This document shows positions 16,118 through 25,461 of a stretch of 64,000 bases of DNA, one piece after another. The position numbers and the translations under genes were made by a program. Numbering within the stretch: position 1 is the first letter of the stretch; every line of letters starts with the position of its first letter. The DNA is from CBDFKV01 sp965249035 (lineage in GTDB: Bacteria > Pseudomonadota > Gammaproteobacteria > Arenicellales > Poriferihabitantaceae), in contig CBDFKV010000007.1 of assembly GCA_965249035.1 (NCBI GenBank), positions 1,240,001-1,304,000 of the forward strand, in the 5' to 3' direction. The notes under the pieces were generated by a model. It did not search any database and was not told where the DNA came from. It saw nothing but the letters and a program-made list of their open reading frames with translations.

Positions 16118-16212
16118 GGCTTAAGCCTGCTGTGTTCCGATCCACATCATTGGGATCGGGTCACATACCTACTCACCTTGGCGAGCTGCAGAGAGGAAAG
16201 CCGGCTTAAGCC
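16118..16212. other. Hairpin-forming spacer after ftsZ
   Basis: The 205-bp gap between ftsZ and cysZ contains two copies of the palindrome GGCTTAAGCC (16118-16127 and 16203-16212) and between them an inverted repeat CCGATCC/GGATCGG (16137-16159). No T-run follows, so this is not a standard terminator; it could be an RNA-processing or stability element for the end of the division transcript. Confidence 0.35.
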
Positions 16213-16226
16213 CGGTGGAAAAAATG

Positions 16227-17414
16227 CTAATCCGCTTGCTGATTCCTCAAGTAGGACGGCACATCATAATCAGCCACATCAAAGCCTCCGTTAGCACGGC
16301 GTCGCTGCGGACTATAAGAGGGCCGCTCCGGTGCATCAGGCCGAACCCGTGGTCGAAAATGGGTCGGTGCAACTGACTCTGAATCTGGCTGAGTCGCTTC
16401 AGGCGCTGTCGGTTGGCGTTCTTCTTTCTTGATTACGGGTGCCTCTGTAGCACTCGCTTCTTCACCCAAACCGGTCGCCACCACGGTCACCCGCAACTCA
16501 CCATCTAACTCAGGATCAACAGCAGTACCAATAACCACATTCGCCTCTGGGCTGACATAAGCGTGCAATAATTTACCAATTTTCGAGAACTCACCGATGG
16601 TTAAGTCTTCACCAGCGGTCACGTTCACCAACATGCCGCGCGCGCCCTGTAGCTCGGTATCTTCTAATAACGGGCTTGAGATTGCGTTGCGAGTAGCGCG
16701 TTCAGCGCGGTTTTCACCGGTCGCCACTGCAGAACCCATCATCGCCATGCCCATTTCAGACATTACGGTGCGTACGTCCGCAAAGTCGACGTTGATCACG
16801 CCAGGCCGGGTGATTAATTCAGCAATGCCCTGGACTGCATTCAATAAAACTTGATTCGCCTCCGCAAACGCCGCTTCCATGGTGGTATCTTCACCCATGT
16901 AGTCGAGAATCTTATCGTTGGGAATGGTAATCAATGAGTCAACCGTTGACTCTAACTGCTCCACCCCTTGCTCAGCATATTTCATCCGCTTGGCACCTTC
17001 AAACATGAACGGTGTAGTCACCACTGCAACGGTTAAGATGCCCTTTTCCTTAGCGAGTTCAGCAACGACTGGCGCTGCGCCAGTACCCGTGCCACCGCCC
17101 AAACCTGCGGTGATAAAAACCATATCAGCACCATCGATCGCTTCAGCGATACGGTCCCGATCTTCCATCGCAGCTTGGCGACCCACTTCGGGGTTGGCCC
17201 CAGCTCCCAGCCCACGGGTCGTATTTTCGCCCAGTTGCAGCGTAATGTCTGCGGTTGAACGCTCCAACACTTGTGAGTCGGTGTTGGCGTTGATGAAGGT
17301 TACGCCCTCCATCTTGGTTTTCATCATATGTTCGACTGCGTTACCGCCGCCGCCACCCACTCCGATGACTTTTATTTCGGCTTGTAAGCCTTGGTTTTCC
17401 ATTAATTCAATCAT
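16227..17414 (-). CDS. ftsZ: Cell division GTPase FtsZ
   Basis: Tubulin homologue forming the cytokinetic ring. Start chosen at ATG 17414 (MIELMENQG), preceded by GAGGTGG; 395 residues. The GTP-binding G-box GLGGGTGTGAAPVVAELA, the KVIGVGGGGGNAV loop and the T7 synergy loop NVDFADVRTVM are intact. A variable linker leads to the C-terminal peptide ADYDVPSYLRNQQAD, the anchor for FtsA and ZipA. The 60-nt gap from ftsA is the largest in the cluster and has an AT-rich stretch that may hold an extra promoter. Confidence 0.98.
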   Translation of the reverse strand: MIELMENQGLQAEIKVIGVGGGGGNAVEHMMKTKMEGVTFINANTDSQVLERSTADITLQLGENTTRGLGAGANPEVGRQAAMEDRDRIAEAIDGADMVFITAGLGGGTGTGAAPVVAELAKEKGILTVAVVTTPFMFEGAKRMKYAEQGVEQLESTVDSLITIPNDKILDYMGEDTTMEAAFAEANQVLLNAVQGIAELITRPGVINVDFADVRTVMSEMGMAMMGSAVATGENRAERATRNAISSPLLEDTELQGARGMLVNVTAGEDLTIGEFSKIGKLLHAYVSPEANVVIGTAVDPELDGELRVTVVATGLGEEASATEAPVIKKEERQPTAPEATQPDSESVAPTHFRPRVRPDAPERPSYSPQRRRANGGFDVADYDVPSYLRNQQAD

Positions 17415-17474
17415 GTTTCCACCTCTGCATTTATAAAACAATCGTTATCGTTACTCTGCATGTTCCGACAACTA

Positions 17475-18707
17475 CTAAAAACTGCCCTTGAACCAACTTT
17501 TCATGCGTTCAAGCACACTCACCAACTTACCTTTCTTACGTGTTTTGCGCGCCGGTTCGTTCAACCGACGATGCCCCCACTTGACCAAACCAATGCCGGT
17601 CGCAAAAATGGGGTTTTGTACGGTTTCCTGTAGGCCGCCCTGGTATTGCGGCATTCCCAGCCGAACCGGCAAATCGAATACCTCTTCGGCTAACTCGACT
17701 GCGTGCTCAATCTTGGAGCTGCCTCCCGTGATCACCACCGCACCAACCAAATGATCAACTCGTTGGGCTTCCAACTCACCGCGTACCAAGCTATAAATTT
17801 CTTCCATTCGTGATTCGATCACTTGCGCCAATTGATAGCGCGACAAGCTTCTCGACGGCTTGCCACCCATACTCGGCGCCTGAATCGTTTCTTCTTCACC
17901 CACCTGACTCGCTAATGCGCAACCGTATTTAATCTTGAGGTCGTTAGCCGCCTCGGTCGGAGTTTGAATCACCATCGCAATGTCGTTGGTGACTTGATCA
18001 CCTGCAATTGGAATCACGGCAGTATGTTGGATGGTTTTTCCTTGAAATACGGCGATATCGGTAGTGCCACCACCAATATCAATCATGCACACACCCAACT
18101 CGCGCTCGTCCGGGGTGAGTACCGCTTCACTGGAAGCCAGCTGCTCGAGAATAATGTCGTCCACCTCCAAACCACAGCGCTTGACGCATTTGACGATATT
18201 TTGCACCGAGCTTTCTGCGCCAGTAATGATATGTACACGCGCTTCCAGACGCACTCCGCTCATCGCCAATGGCTTAGTAACTTCTTCTTGTTCGTCGACG
18301 ATGTATTCCTGTGGCAATACATGGAGCACTTTTTGATCTTTGGGGATGTTGACCGCCTGCGATGCTTCGATCACGCGTTCGATATCATCGTGCGAGACTT
18401 CTCCATCTTTAATTCGGACCACGCCGGTTGAATTCAAACTGTGAATATGCGCACCAGCGATACCGACATTGACTGAAAAAATGGAAGAATTCGCCATCAG
18501 TTCCGCATCTTCGACCGCTTGTTTAATCGAGTTAACGGTTGCCTCGATATCTGCCACCACTCCGCGTCGAAGACCTTTAGCGGGATGCTGGCCAACCCCG
18601 ATAATTTCTAGCTCGTTACTGGCGTTCACCTCAGCGACAATCGCCAGAACCTTGGAAGTTCCAATGTCTAAGCCAACCACCATCTTACTTTCTTGTTTGC
18701 GTCCCAT
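17475..18707 (-). CDS. ftsA: Cell division protein FtsA
   Basis: Actin-like protein that tethers FtsZ to the membrane. 410 residues from ATG 18707, one base after the ftsQ stop; the longer frame upstream lies inside ftsQ. Visible are the ATPase phosphate-1 motif VVGLDIGTSKVLAIV, the phosphate-2 motif MIDIGGGTTDIAVFQ and GAVVITGGSSKIEHAVELAE. The C-terminus ends in an amphipathic membrane-targeting helix (VLERMKSWFKGSF). Confidence 0.97.
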   Translation of the reverse strand: MGRKQESKMVVGLDIGTSKVLAIVAEVNASNELEIIGVGQHPAKGLRRGVVADIEATVNSIKQAVEDAELMANSSIFSVNVGIAGAHIHSLNSTGVVRIKDGEVSHDDIERVIEASQAVNIPKDQKVLHVLPQEYIVDEQEEVTKPLAMSGVRLEARVHIITGAESSVQNIVKCVKRCGLEVDDIILEQLASSEAVLTPDERELGVCMIDIGGGTTDIAVFQGKTIQHTAVIPIAGDQVTNDIAMVIQTPTEAANDLKIKYGCALASQVGEEETIQAPSMGGKPSRSLSRYQLAQVIESRMEEIYSLVRGELEAQRVDHLVGAVVITGGSSKIEHAVELAEEVFDLPVRLGMPQYQGGLQETVQNPIFATGIGLVKWGHRRLNEPARKTRKKGKLVSVLERMKSWFKGSF

Positions 18708-18708
18708 G

Positions 18709-19509
18709 TTATTCAGCCATCTCTGCTTGTTTCCAGCGCACCGCAAAACCATGCGGGTAACGCAAATCAACGTGTTCTACTCTGGGCAGTTCATCGATCA
18801 ATGCCCGGTTTAGGGTGGCGATAAATGCATTCATTTGTGCATTGGCGTTCTCTTCCAATAAGGTCATATCAAATGCAGTTGGATTGGCACTGATTGACAT
18901 TGCAGTCAAGCCGAGCTCCCAAATATGTTGCGGAGTCAAACTTAAGGAAACCAACTTCAAGCCACGGCTGGATAAAATCCGGCTCCAGCTTTGAAAGCGC
19001 TTCCATACAGTGCTGACTTCGGTAGCCGCCCCTTTGAGCTGGGGTAAAGGCAAGTGGGTTCCCACCGGTAATTGAATGATATCGCCCGTGGTGGTCAGCC
19101 ATTGATCGCCCCAACGTGCTACTGGCTGGTGTTCAACGATGGTCACCGCCATCGTATCCGGCCATTGACGTCTTACCGTGGCACTTTTAATCCATTCAAA
19201 TTTGTCGGCCGTATGCGCCATTGCATCCATATCGACCGAAAAGAAATTGCCACCACTGGGCTCTTTTAATATCGTTTTCAGGTGACTGCCCACTTCCACC
19301 GCATCGACGTGGTTAAGCTCACCCTGAATCACAATTTGATCAAAACGAAACGCATTTGGCTGATACAGGCGATCAATTAAAATCGCGGCAACCGCCAAAA
19401 CCAAGACTAAGGCGGTAATGATTACTAAGCCACCGCGGACCACTCGGCTTTCTGTTTGGCCGCTAGCTGCTGGCTTATCAAGACTCAGATCCATTGCAAT
19501 TTCGTTCAT
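18709..19509 (-). CDS. ftsQ: Cell division protein FtsQ
   Basis: Bitopic divisome protein, 266 residues. A cytoplasmic N-terminus is followed by one transmembrane helix near residues 27-46 (VIITALVLVLAVAAILIDRL) and a POTRA domain beginning FDQIVIQGELNHVDAVEV; DTMAVTIVEHQPVARWGD lies in the beta domain. Its ATG overlaps the murB stop (ATGA), and ddl is missing between murB and ftsQ. Confidence 0.95.
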   Translation of the reverse strand: MNEIAMDLSLDKPAASGQTESRVVRGGLVIITALVLVLAVAAILIDRLYQPNAFRFDQIVIQGELNHVDAVEVGSHLKTILKEPSGGNFFSVDMDAMAHTADKFEWIKSATVRRQWPDTMAVTIVEHQPVARWGDQWLTTTGDIIQLPVGTHLPLPQLKGAATEVSTVWKRFQSWSRILSSRGLKLVSLSLTPQHIWELGLTAMSISANPTAFDMTLLEENANAQMNAFIATLNRALIDELPRVEHVDLRYPHGFAVRWKQAEMAE

Positions 19510-20426
19510 TCTGAATCCCCTAAAATACGTACTTCAGGTTCTAAACGAACGCCAAACTGATCCCATACACGGCGTTGCCCTAAGTCGATTAATGCCTCAA
19601 TATCTCGGCTCATTGCTTGGCCATGATTGATAATAAAGTTGGCGTGTTTTGTGGAAACTTCCGCATCACCAATGCGTTCTCCCTTCATCCCTGCGGCATC
19701 CAATAGCTTTGCAGCATGTTCGCCCTCCGGGTTTTTGAACACAGACCCTGCATTCGCGGTTTGTATCGGCTGGCTATTACCGCGCATACTCAATAGCTCT
19801 TTGATGCGCGTGAATCCGTCTTTTTTTGGCGCGGGTTTTAGCTTGATCTCGCCTCCCAAAAACCAATAGCGTTCTGGCAATCCAACCTGACGATAACCTG
19901 TTTCCACCTCATCAGCATCAATCCAGCGAACATCACCGTCTCGACTGATCAACTCAACCCGACTGACAATATTCCAAGTTTCACCACCGAAAGCCCCTGC
20001 ATTCATCGCCAAGGCTCCACCGAAGGTGCCTGGTATCCCTGCTAAAAACTCCGCACCCGTCAAGTTCATTCGCGACGCCATACGCGCTACTTTGGCACTG
20101 GGCGTTCCCGCCTGCGCATAGATAGTATGTTCGTCAACCGCCTCAATCAGTCCCAAACCCCGGGAGGCGCACACCACCACGCCGCGCACACCTTTATCGC
20201 GGACTAGCAAATTGCTGCCCAGGCCAATCCAATGCACATCAATATTTCCTGGCACTTGGCACATCATCTGCACCAGCGCGACCTTGTCTTCAGGCACATA
20301 AAAAACCTCAGCCGGGCCACCCACTCGCCAGCTGGTATGCTGACTCATTGGCTCTTCAAATTTGATCACCCCAGACAAGCCCTCTAGGTAGGACTGAACG
20401 GGCTTATGTGAAGGCGGCACATACAT
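19506..20426 (-). CDS. murB: UDP-N-acetylenolpyruvoylglucosamine reductase
   Basis: FAD enzyme that reduces the enolpyruvyl group to give UDP-MurNAc. 306 residues, the shorter form of the family. HTSWRVGGPAEVFYVP and GLGSNLLVRDKGVRGVVV bind FAD and substrate; GIPGTFGGALAMNAGAFG is conserved; the proton-donating serine is in NAGSVFKNP. Starts 3 nt after the murC stop and overlaps ftsQ by 4 nt. Confidence 0.96.
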   Translation of the reverse strand: MYVPPSHKPVQSYLEGLSGVIKFEEPMSQHTSWRVGGPAEVFYVPEDKVALVQMMCQVPGNIDVHWIGLGSNLLVRDKGVRGVVVCASRGLGLIEAVDEHTIYAQAGTPSAKVARMASRMNLTGAEFLAGIPGTFGGALAMNAGAFGGETWNIVSRVELISRDGDVRWIDADEVETGYRQVGLPERYWFLGGEIKLKPAPKKDGFTRIKELLSMRGNSQPIQTANAGSVFKNPEGEHAAKLLDAAGMKGERIGDAEVSTKHANFIINHGQAMSRDIEALIDLGQRRVWDQFGVRLEPEVRILGDSE

Positions 20427-20429
20427 AGT

Positions 20430-21845
20430 TCAGCCAACCTCCTGTTCGACATTGAGTTGCCCACTATCGGCAATGGCCTTGGCATACCGACCAATATCGC
20501 CCGCACCGAGCGTCAGCAAGACATCACCGTCTTGTAATTGGTGTGCCAGTACTTGGCTGGCCTCATCAAATCCACCGACAAAGGTGACTTCGCCGCCGCG
20601 CGCGCGAATAGCTGCGGACAAACTACGCCCATCTGCGGTGCTGATTGCTTGCTCGCCAGCCGGGTAAACCTCCAGCAACAAGAGCGGATCAGCGCCAGAA
20701 AGCACCTGTGCAAAATCATCAAACAGTGACTGCGTGCGGCTATAACGGTGAGGTTGAAACAATGACACGATACGTCGGTCCGGCCAACAATCTTTAGCAG
20801 CGACCAGCGTAGCTGCTAGTTCATTGGGATGATGTGCATAGTCATCAACCAATAGCGCTTTTGCGCTACTGCTTTGATCAAACGCAAACTCACCGAGCAC
20901 ATCAAAGCGCCGTCCAACACCACCGAAGGATGCCAAGCCTTCGCGCACTGCTTGATCATCAATCTCGAGCTGATGCGCAATCGCTACCGCAACCAAGGCA
21001 TTCAAAACATTATGTCGCCCCGGCATATTGACTGAGAACTCACCCGCCGATTGACCGAACCTAAGGACTTCAAATAGGCTGAGCTGTCCCTCTTGGCGCA
21101 CATTAATCGCCTGAATATCAACATCATCTTCAAAACCATACGAAACGATGCGGCGGTTGATGTCGCTTGCAATCTCCCGCACTACCGGGTCGTCAAAGCA
21201 CAACACGGCCAAACCATAAAACGGCAAGTTATGCAGAAAGCTGACAAACGTTTGTTTCAGTTGCTCAAAACTGTTGTCGTAGGTCTGCATGTGATCCATA
21301 TCGATATTGGTCACTGCAGCAATTTGAGGGGTTAGATGCAAAAATGAAGCATCGCTTTCATCGGCTTCAGCGATCAAGTAATCGCCCTTGCCGAGACGCG
21401 CATTACTGTCTTCGCGCTGCACGATACCGCCAATGATAAAGGTGGGATCCATCCCGGCATTGATCAACACGCTAGAGACCAAGCTGGTCGAGGTGGTCTT
21501 GCCGTGGGTTCCCGCGATCGCAATACCATTACGAAAACGCATGAGCTCACCCAGCATTTCTGCGCGCGGCACCACGGGCACACCAGCAGTGCGCGCAGCA
21601 ACCACTTCGGGATTATCTTCTGCTACCGCGCTAGAAATCACTACCACATCCGCACCCCGGATATGTTCCGCCGAATGGCCGATATGTGCCTGAGCACCTA
21701 GGCTACGCAAACGTTGCAATACGGGGCCGTCGCGCAAGTCAGTTCCAGAAACGGTATAGCCTTGATCCAACACCACCTCGGCGATGCCACTCATACCGAT
21801 GCCACCCATGCCGACAAAATGCACATGATCAACGAATTCACGCAT
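20430..21845 (-). CDS. murC: UDP-N-acetylmuramate--L-alanine ligase
   Basis: Adds L-alanine to UDP-MurNAc. 471 residues. The N-terminal Rossmann part starts VHFVGMGGIGMSGIAEV, the ATP P-loop is AGTHGKTTSTSLVS, and the central domain has EADESDASFLHLTP and TNIDMDHMQTYDN. YAHHPNELAATL marks the C-terminal ligase domain. Overlaps the upstream murG by 8 nt. Confidence 0.97.
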   Translation of the reverse strand: MREFVDHVHFVGMGGIGMSGIAEVVLDQGYTVSGTDLRDGPVLQRLRSLGAQAHIGHSAEHIRGADVVVISSAVAEDNPEVVAARTAGVPVVPRAEMLGELMRFRNGIAIAGTHGKTTSTSLVSSVLINAGMDPTFIIGGIVQREDSNARLGKGDYLIAEADESDASFLHLTPQIAAVTNIDMDHMQTYDNSFEQLKQTFVSFLHNLPFYGLAVLCFDDPVVREIASDINRRIVSYGFEDDVDIQAINVRQEGQLSLFEVLRFGQSAGEFSVNMPGRHNVLNALVAVAIAHQLEIDDQAVREGLASFGGVGRRFDVLGEFAFDQSSSAKALLVDDYAHHPNELAATLVAAKDCWPDRRIVSLFQPHRYSRTQSLFDDFAQVLSGADPLLLLEVYPAGEQAISTADGRSLSAAIRARGGEVTFVGGFDEASQVLAHQLQDGDVLLTLGAGDIGRYAKAIADSGQLNVEQEVG

Positions 21846-22926
21846 TGATCACCTCCATGCAGATATCAGCGACCACATTTGCGGACTCCGGTTTAGCGAG
21901 CTGCCGAGCCTTGCTTGCCATCTTTACTAACTGTTCTCGATCGAGTGAAAAATCTTGTAACCGCGCTAGCCACTTGCCATCCTCAAATTCTGTTTGAGAA
22001 ATACACAAGGCAGCGCTTTTTGTCGCCAGCGACTGCGCATTGGCCGTTTGGTGATCCGATACCGCATACGGATACGGGACGAATATGGCTGCCACGCCCG
22101 CGGCCGCCACTTCTGCAACCGTCATCGCACCCGAACGACACAGCACTACATCAGACCACGCATAGGCTGCTGCCATATCGTCAATAAACTCGCTGATTTT
22201 GGCCTCAACTCCAGCCTGCTCATAGCACTCGACTGTGTCCTCGTAGCGATCTCGGCCACATTGGTGGCGTATATCTAAAGTCACCTCGTCAGGCAATTGG
22301 GCCAATAACTCGGGTAGCTTTTGATTAAACGATAATGCTCCCTGACTTCCGCCAATAATAAGTAACCGCAGCGCACCTTGGCGCCCCGACAAGCGAGTTA
22401 CAGGAGCTTCAACGGCGACAATTTCCGGTTTAACCGGGTTGCCCACCCACTCGTGTGACTTCAAACCCGCCACTTGGGGAAAGCCACTCAAAACCCGTTG
22501 GGCAAATCGGGCTAAAATGCGGTTGGTCGCACCAACAATGGCGTTTTGCTCATGCACCACCAGTGGTTTGGCTAACAACCGACCAACCATAGCCCCTGGC
22601 CCGGAAACAAAGCCGCCCATACCCAGCATCCCGCTGGCGTTAGAAGCACGGATAATATGCAAGGACTGCCAGGCTGCCAGCGTTAGCACCCAAGGGGTTG
22701 ATAACTTGCGCAACACACTCTTACCCCGCAAGCCTTTAACCTCGACTAGCTTCAACTCAAATCCAGCCGCTGGTACCAAACGTGATTCGATCCCTGCCGC
22801 TGTTCCAATCCAGATAATTCGTACACCACGTAGCCGGAGTTCCTCGGCTACTGCCAGTGCAGGTATCACATGGCCACCGGTACCGCCGGCGAGAATCAGA
22901 AACGACATCTGTGCAATCTGGTTCAT
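21838..22926 (-). CDS. murG: Lipid II-forming GlcNAc transferase MurG
   Basis: Peripheral glycosyltransferase that converts lipid I to lipid II. 362 residues; glycine-rich loop ILAGGTGGHVIPALAVAEEL at the N-terminus, second loop IIGGSQGALSFNQ, and C-terminal GAMTVAEVAAAGVAAIFVPY binding UDP-GlcNAc, with HQTANAQSL after. The start overlaps the ftsW stop (ATGA). Confidence 0.97.
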   Translation of the reverse strand: MNQIAQMSFLILAGGTGGHVIPALAVAEELRLRGVRIIWIGTAAGIESRLVPAAGFELKLVEVKGLRGKSVLRKLSTPWVLTLAAWQSLHIIRASNASGMLGMGGFVSGPGAMVGRLLAKPLVVHEQNAIVGATNRILARFAQRVLSGFPQVAGLKSHEWVGNPVKPEIVAVEAPVTRLSGRQGALRLLIIGGSQGALSFNQKLPELLAQLPDEVTLDIRHQCGRDRYEDTVECYEQAGVEAKISEFIDDMAAAYAWSDVVLCRSGAMTVAEVAAAGVAAIFVPYPYAVSDHQTANAQSLATKSAALCISQTEFEDGKWLARLQDFSLDREQLVKMASKARQLAKPESANVVADICMEVINA

Positions 22927-24107
22927 GCGTACAGCCCCTCGCCGTTTCGACTGACAGGCTCACGCCGGTCTCGTGGCTTGGCTCGAGTTTCTCGATCTAC
23001 TGCAAGCAGCAAACCAATCGCAATCAAGCTGGCGATCATGCTCGAACCACCGCTACTCATCAGCGGCAAAGTCAAACCTTTGGTCGGCAGCATTCCGGTA
23101 TTAACGCCAATGTGAATACCGGTATTTACAATCAATAAGATTCCGATGCCGCTGGCGAGAAACCCCGAAAACCGCTGCCCAATCATCAAGGCACGCGCAC
23201 TAATCACAAATGCCCGCCAGATCAAGGCAAAGAACAACAGCATCACTACAATAATGCCAACCGCACCCAGCTCTTCACCAATAATCGCGACTAGAAAATC
23301 ATTATCTGCGTGCGGTAAGTAGTCGAGTTTTTGTAAACTGTTACCGAGACCAACACCCAGCCAGCCGCCACGACCTATTGCCATTAGCGCCTGGGTCAAT
23401 TGAAACCCTTGCGCAAAAGGAGTTGCCCAAGGATCCTGGTAGGTAGTTAATCGCTCGAGCCGATACGGTGAAAACCACGCCAATAAAGCCAAGGCAATGG
23501 CAGCCAATAGGACTGCTGCAACGAACCAACTAATACGGACGCCTGCAATGAACATCATGGCCGCACAGGTCACCATAATCACAACCGTCGTGCCAAAATC
23601 GGGTTGCAGCAATAACAACCCTGCGATGAATATCAGCACTAAGCCAACATTCAAAATGCCAACCTTAAACACGTGTACAGACTGATATTTGCGTGCGTAA
23701 TAGTCCGCCACATACACCAGCACAATCACTTTCATCAATTCAGCAGGCTGCACCCGAAAGCCGATATCAAACCAGCGAACAGCACCATTTACTTTGTGGC
23801 CAATGCCCGGGATAAATAGTACCAACAGCATCACTAGCCCGAACAACAGCAATATCAAGCTGGCTTTTTGCAACCGGGCAAGTTTGACTTGGCGTATCAA
23901 AAGCATCAAGCCCACACCCAAACCAACATGCGCCAGATGGCGATACAAATGCGACGTTTGCAATTGTAGGCGCTCACTGCCGGTACTAATCCCCGCAGAA
24001 AAAACCATGATGACGCCAAAAGTCAGAATCGTCATAACCACCAGCAACAGCGGCAAATCAAAGCTGTGTTCGTCGAATCGACGGGTGGAGGTCAACAGCC
24101 TAGACAT
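22923..24107 (-). CDS. ftsW: Septal peptidoglycan polymerase FtsW
   Basis: SEDS-family glycosyltransferase that works with FtsI at the septum. The start is ATG 24107 (MSRLLTSTRRFDEHSFDLPL), overlapping the murD stop by 8 nt; 394 residues. About ten membrane helices. Conserved segments include QPAELMKVIVLVYVADYYAR, LLLQPDFGTTVVIM, DNDFLVAIIGEELG and GLTLPLMSSGGSS. Confidence 0.97.
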   Translation of the reverse strand: MSRLLTSTRRFDEHSFDLPLLLVVMTILTFGVIMVFSAGISTGSERLQLQTSHLYRHLAHVGLGVGLMLLIRQVKLARLQKASLILLLFGLVMLLVLFIPGIGHKVNGAVRWFDIGFRVQPAELMKVIVLVYVADYYARKYQSVHVFKVGILNVGLVLIFIAGLLLLQPDFGTTVVIMVTCAAMMFIAGVRISWFVAAVLLAAIALALLAWFSPYRLERLTTYQDPWATPFAQGFQLTQALMAIGRGGWLGVGLGNSLQKLDYLPHADNDFLVAIIGEELGAVGIIVVMLLFFALIWRAFVISARALMIGQRFSGFLASGIGILLIVNTGIHIGVNTGMLPTKGLTLPLMSSGGSSMIASLIAIGLLLAVDRETRAKPRDRREPVSRNGEGLYA

Positions 24108-25461
24108 GTTCAAGCTCCTGAACCAGCTCACAAAAGGCATCACCGCGCGCGACAAAGTTCTCAAACATATCAAAGCTTGCACAAGCAGGAGAAAACAACA
24201 CAACATCCCCCGCTTGAGCGAGTTTGGCTGCGATCTCCACAGCCACCTCCAAGCTATCGGCATAGTGCGTGGGCAATTGCTCACCAATCGCTTCACCAAT
24301 ACGCTCAGCATCCTCACCAATTAATACGGCACCTCGAGTGCTCTCGCCGAGATGATCTCGTAGGGGCGAGAAATCAGCCGCCTTGCCTTGCCCACCTAAA
24401 ATCATGACTTTCGGCTGATCAAATCCACGGATTGCAGCACAGGTCGCACCCACATTGGTACCCTTGGAATCATTAACCCAAGTCACTCCATCAATTACAG
24501 CCACTTGCTCACAGCGATTGGGTAAGCCTTTGAATTCAGCTATTGCCGTGAATACCGATTCGTTGAGATCGGCGCCTAGTTGGTCCGCTAAGGCCATCGC
24601 TGCTAATACATTAGCGACATTCTGGCGACCGGCTATTTGCAGCCGATCTACCGTCATTAAGCGTTGGCTACCTTTAGCCAGCCACGCCTTGCCATCGAAT
24701 TCGATCACACCGAAATGACGCACATCGCTTGGTTGGTCTAGGCCAAAACTAACCGCACCTGGAGCGAGATTTGCTACCGGCAGGTCGTCACGATTGACCA
24801 CCGGGTTCTGACAACCGTCATAGATGCGCGCTTTAGCAGCAACATATCCAGCGAAATCGTCGTATCGATCCATATGATCTTCTGACAGATTAAGCACCGT
24901 GGCTGTGGCCGCTTTAAGGCTTTGAGTGGTCTCCAGCTGAAAACTGGATAATTCCAGCACATAAGCGTCCGGCACAGGCTCGGCCAACAAATCAAGCGCA
25001 GGCACACCAATGTTACCGCCCAGGCTCGCACTTATTCCCCCAGCATTTAGGATGATATGAGTCAGGGTTACGACGGTACTTTTACCATTCGAGCCGGTAA
25101 TCGCGATAATTGGCGCCACCGCAACTCGGGCGAATAGCTCAATATCACCAACAATTTCCGCGTTCGGGTTAACCAACGCGGGTAAGCCTAGTTCATCGAC
25201 GGACACGCCTGGACTAACCACCACCATGTCTGCGGTCTCCAGCGTATACTGATCTAAACCACCGGTTACCAACCGCGCATTCGGGAACCGATTGGCCAAC
25301 TCAAGCTTATTGGGCGCAAGCTTGCGCGTATCCATCGCGATCAATTCTGCCCGAGTACCCGTCAGATAACGAATCACCGACTGCCCCGTCAGGCCAAAAC
25401 CAATGACTACGATTTTTGCGTGATCGTGCATTGGATAAATATTTTCGACTGCGTTTTTCAT
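24100..25461 (-). CDS. murD: UDP-N-acetylmuramoylalanine--D-glutamate ligase
   Basis: Adds D-glutamate to UDP-MurNAc-Ala. 453 residues from the ATG at 25461, which overlaps the mraY stop as ATGA. N-terminal IVVIGFGLTGQSVIRYL, P-loop AITGSNGKSTVVTLTH, LNLSEDHMDRYDDFAGYVAA, and the C-terminal WVNDSKGTNVGATCAAIRGF are all present. Confidence 0.97.
   Translation of the reverse strand: MKNAVENIYPMHDHAKIVVIGFGLTGQSVIRYLTGTRAELIAMDTRKLAPNKLELANRFPNARLVTGGLDQYTLETADMVVVSPGVSVDELGLPALVNPNAEIVGDIELFARVAVAPIIAITGSNGKSTVVTLTHIILNAGGISASLGGNIGVPALDLLAEPVPDAYVLELSSFQLETTQSLKAATATVLNLSEDHMDRYDDFAGYVAAKARIYDGCQNPVVNRDDLPVANLAPGAVSFGLDQPSDVRHFGVIEFDGKAWLAKGSQRLMTVDRLQIAGRQNVANVLAAMALADQLGADLNESVFTAIAEFKGLPNRCEQVAVIDGVTWVNDSKGTNVGATCAAIRGFDQPKVMILGGQGKAADFSPLRDHLGESTRGAVLIGEDAERIGEAIGEQLPTHYADSLEVAVEIAAKLAQAGDVVLFSPACASFDMFENFVARGDAFCELVQELEHV

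Noticed and set aside
16137..16159. Terminator after ftsZ
   Set aside because: The CCGATCC/GGATCGG hairpin lacks a T-run on either strand; recorded only as a structured spacer.
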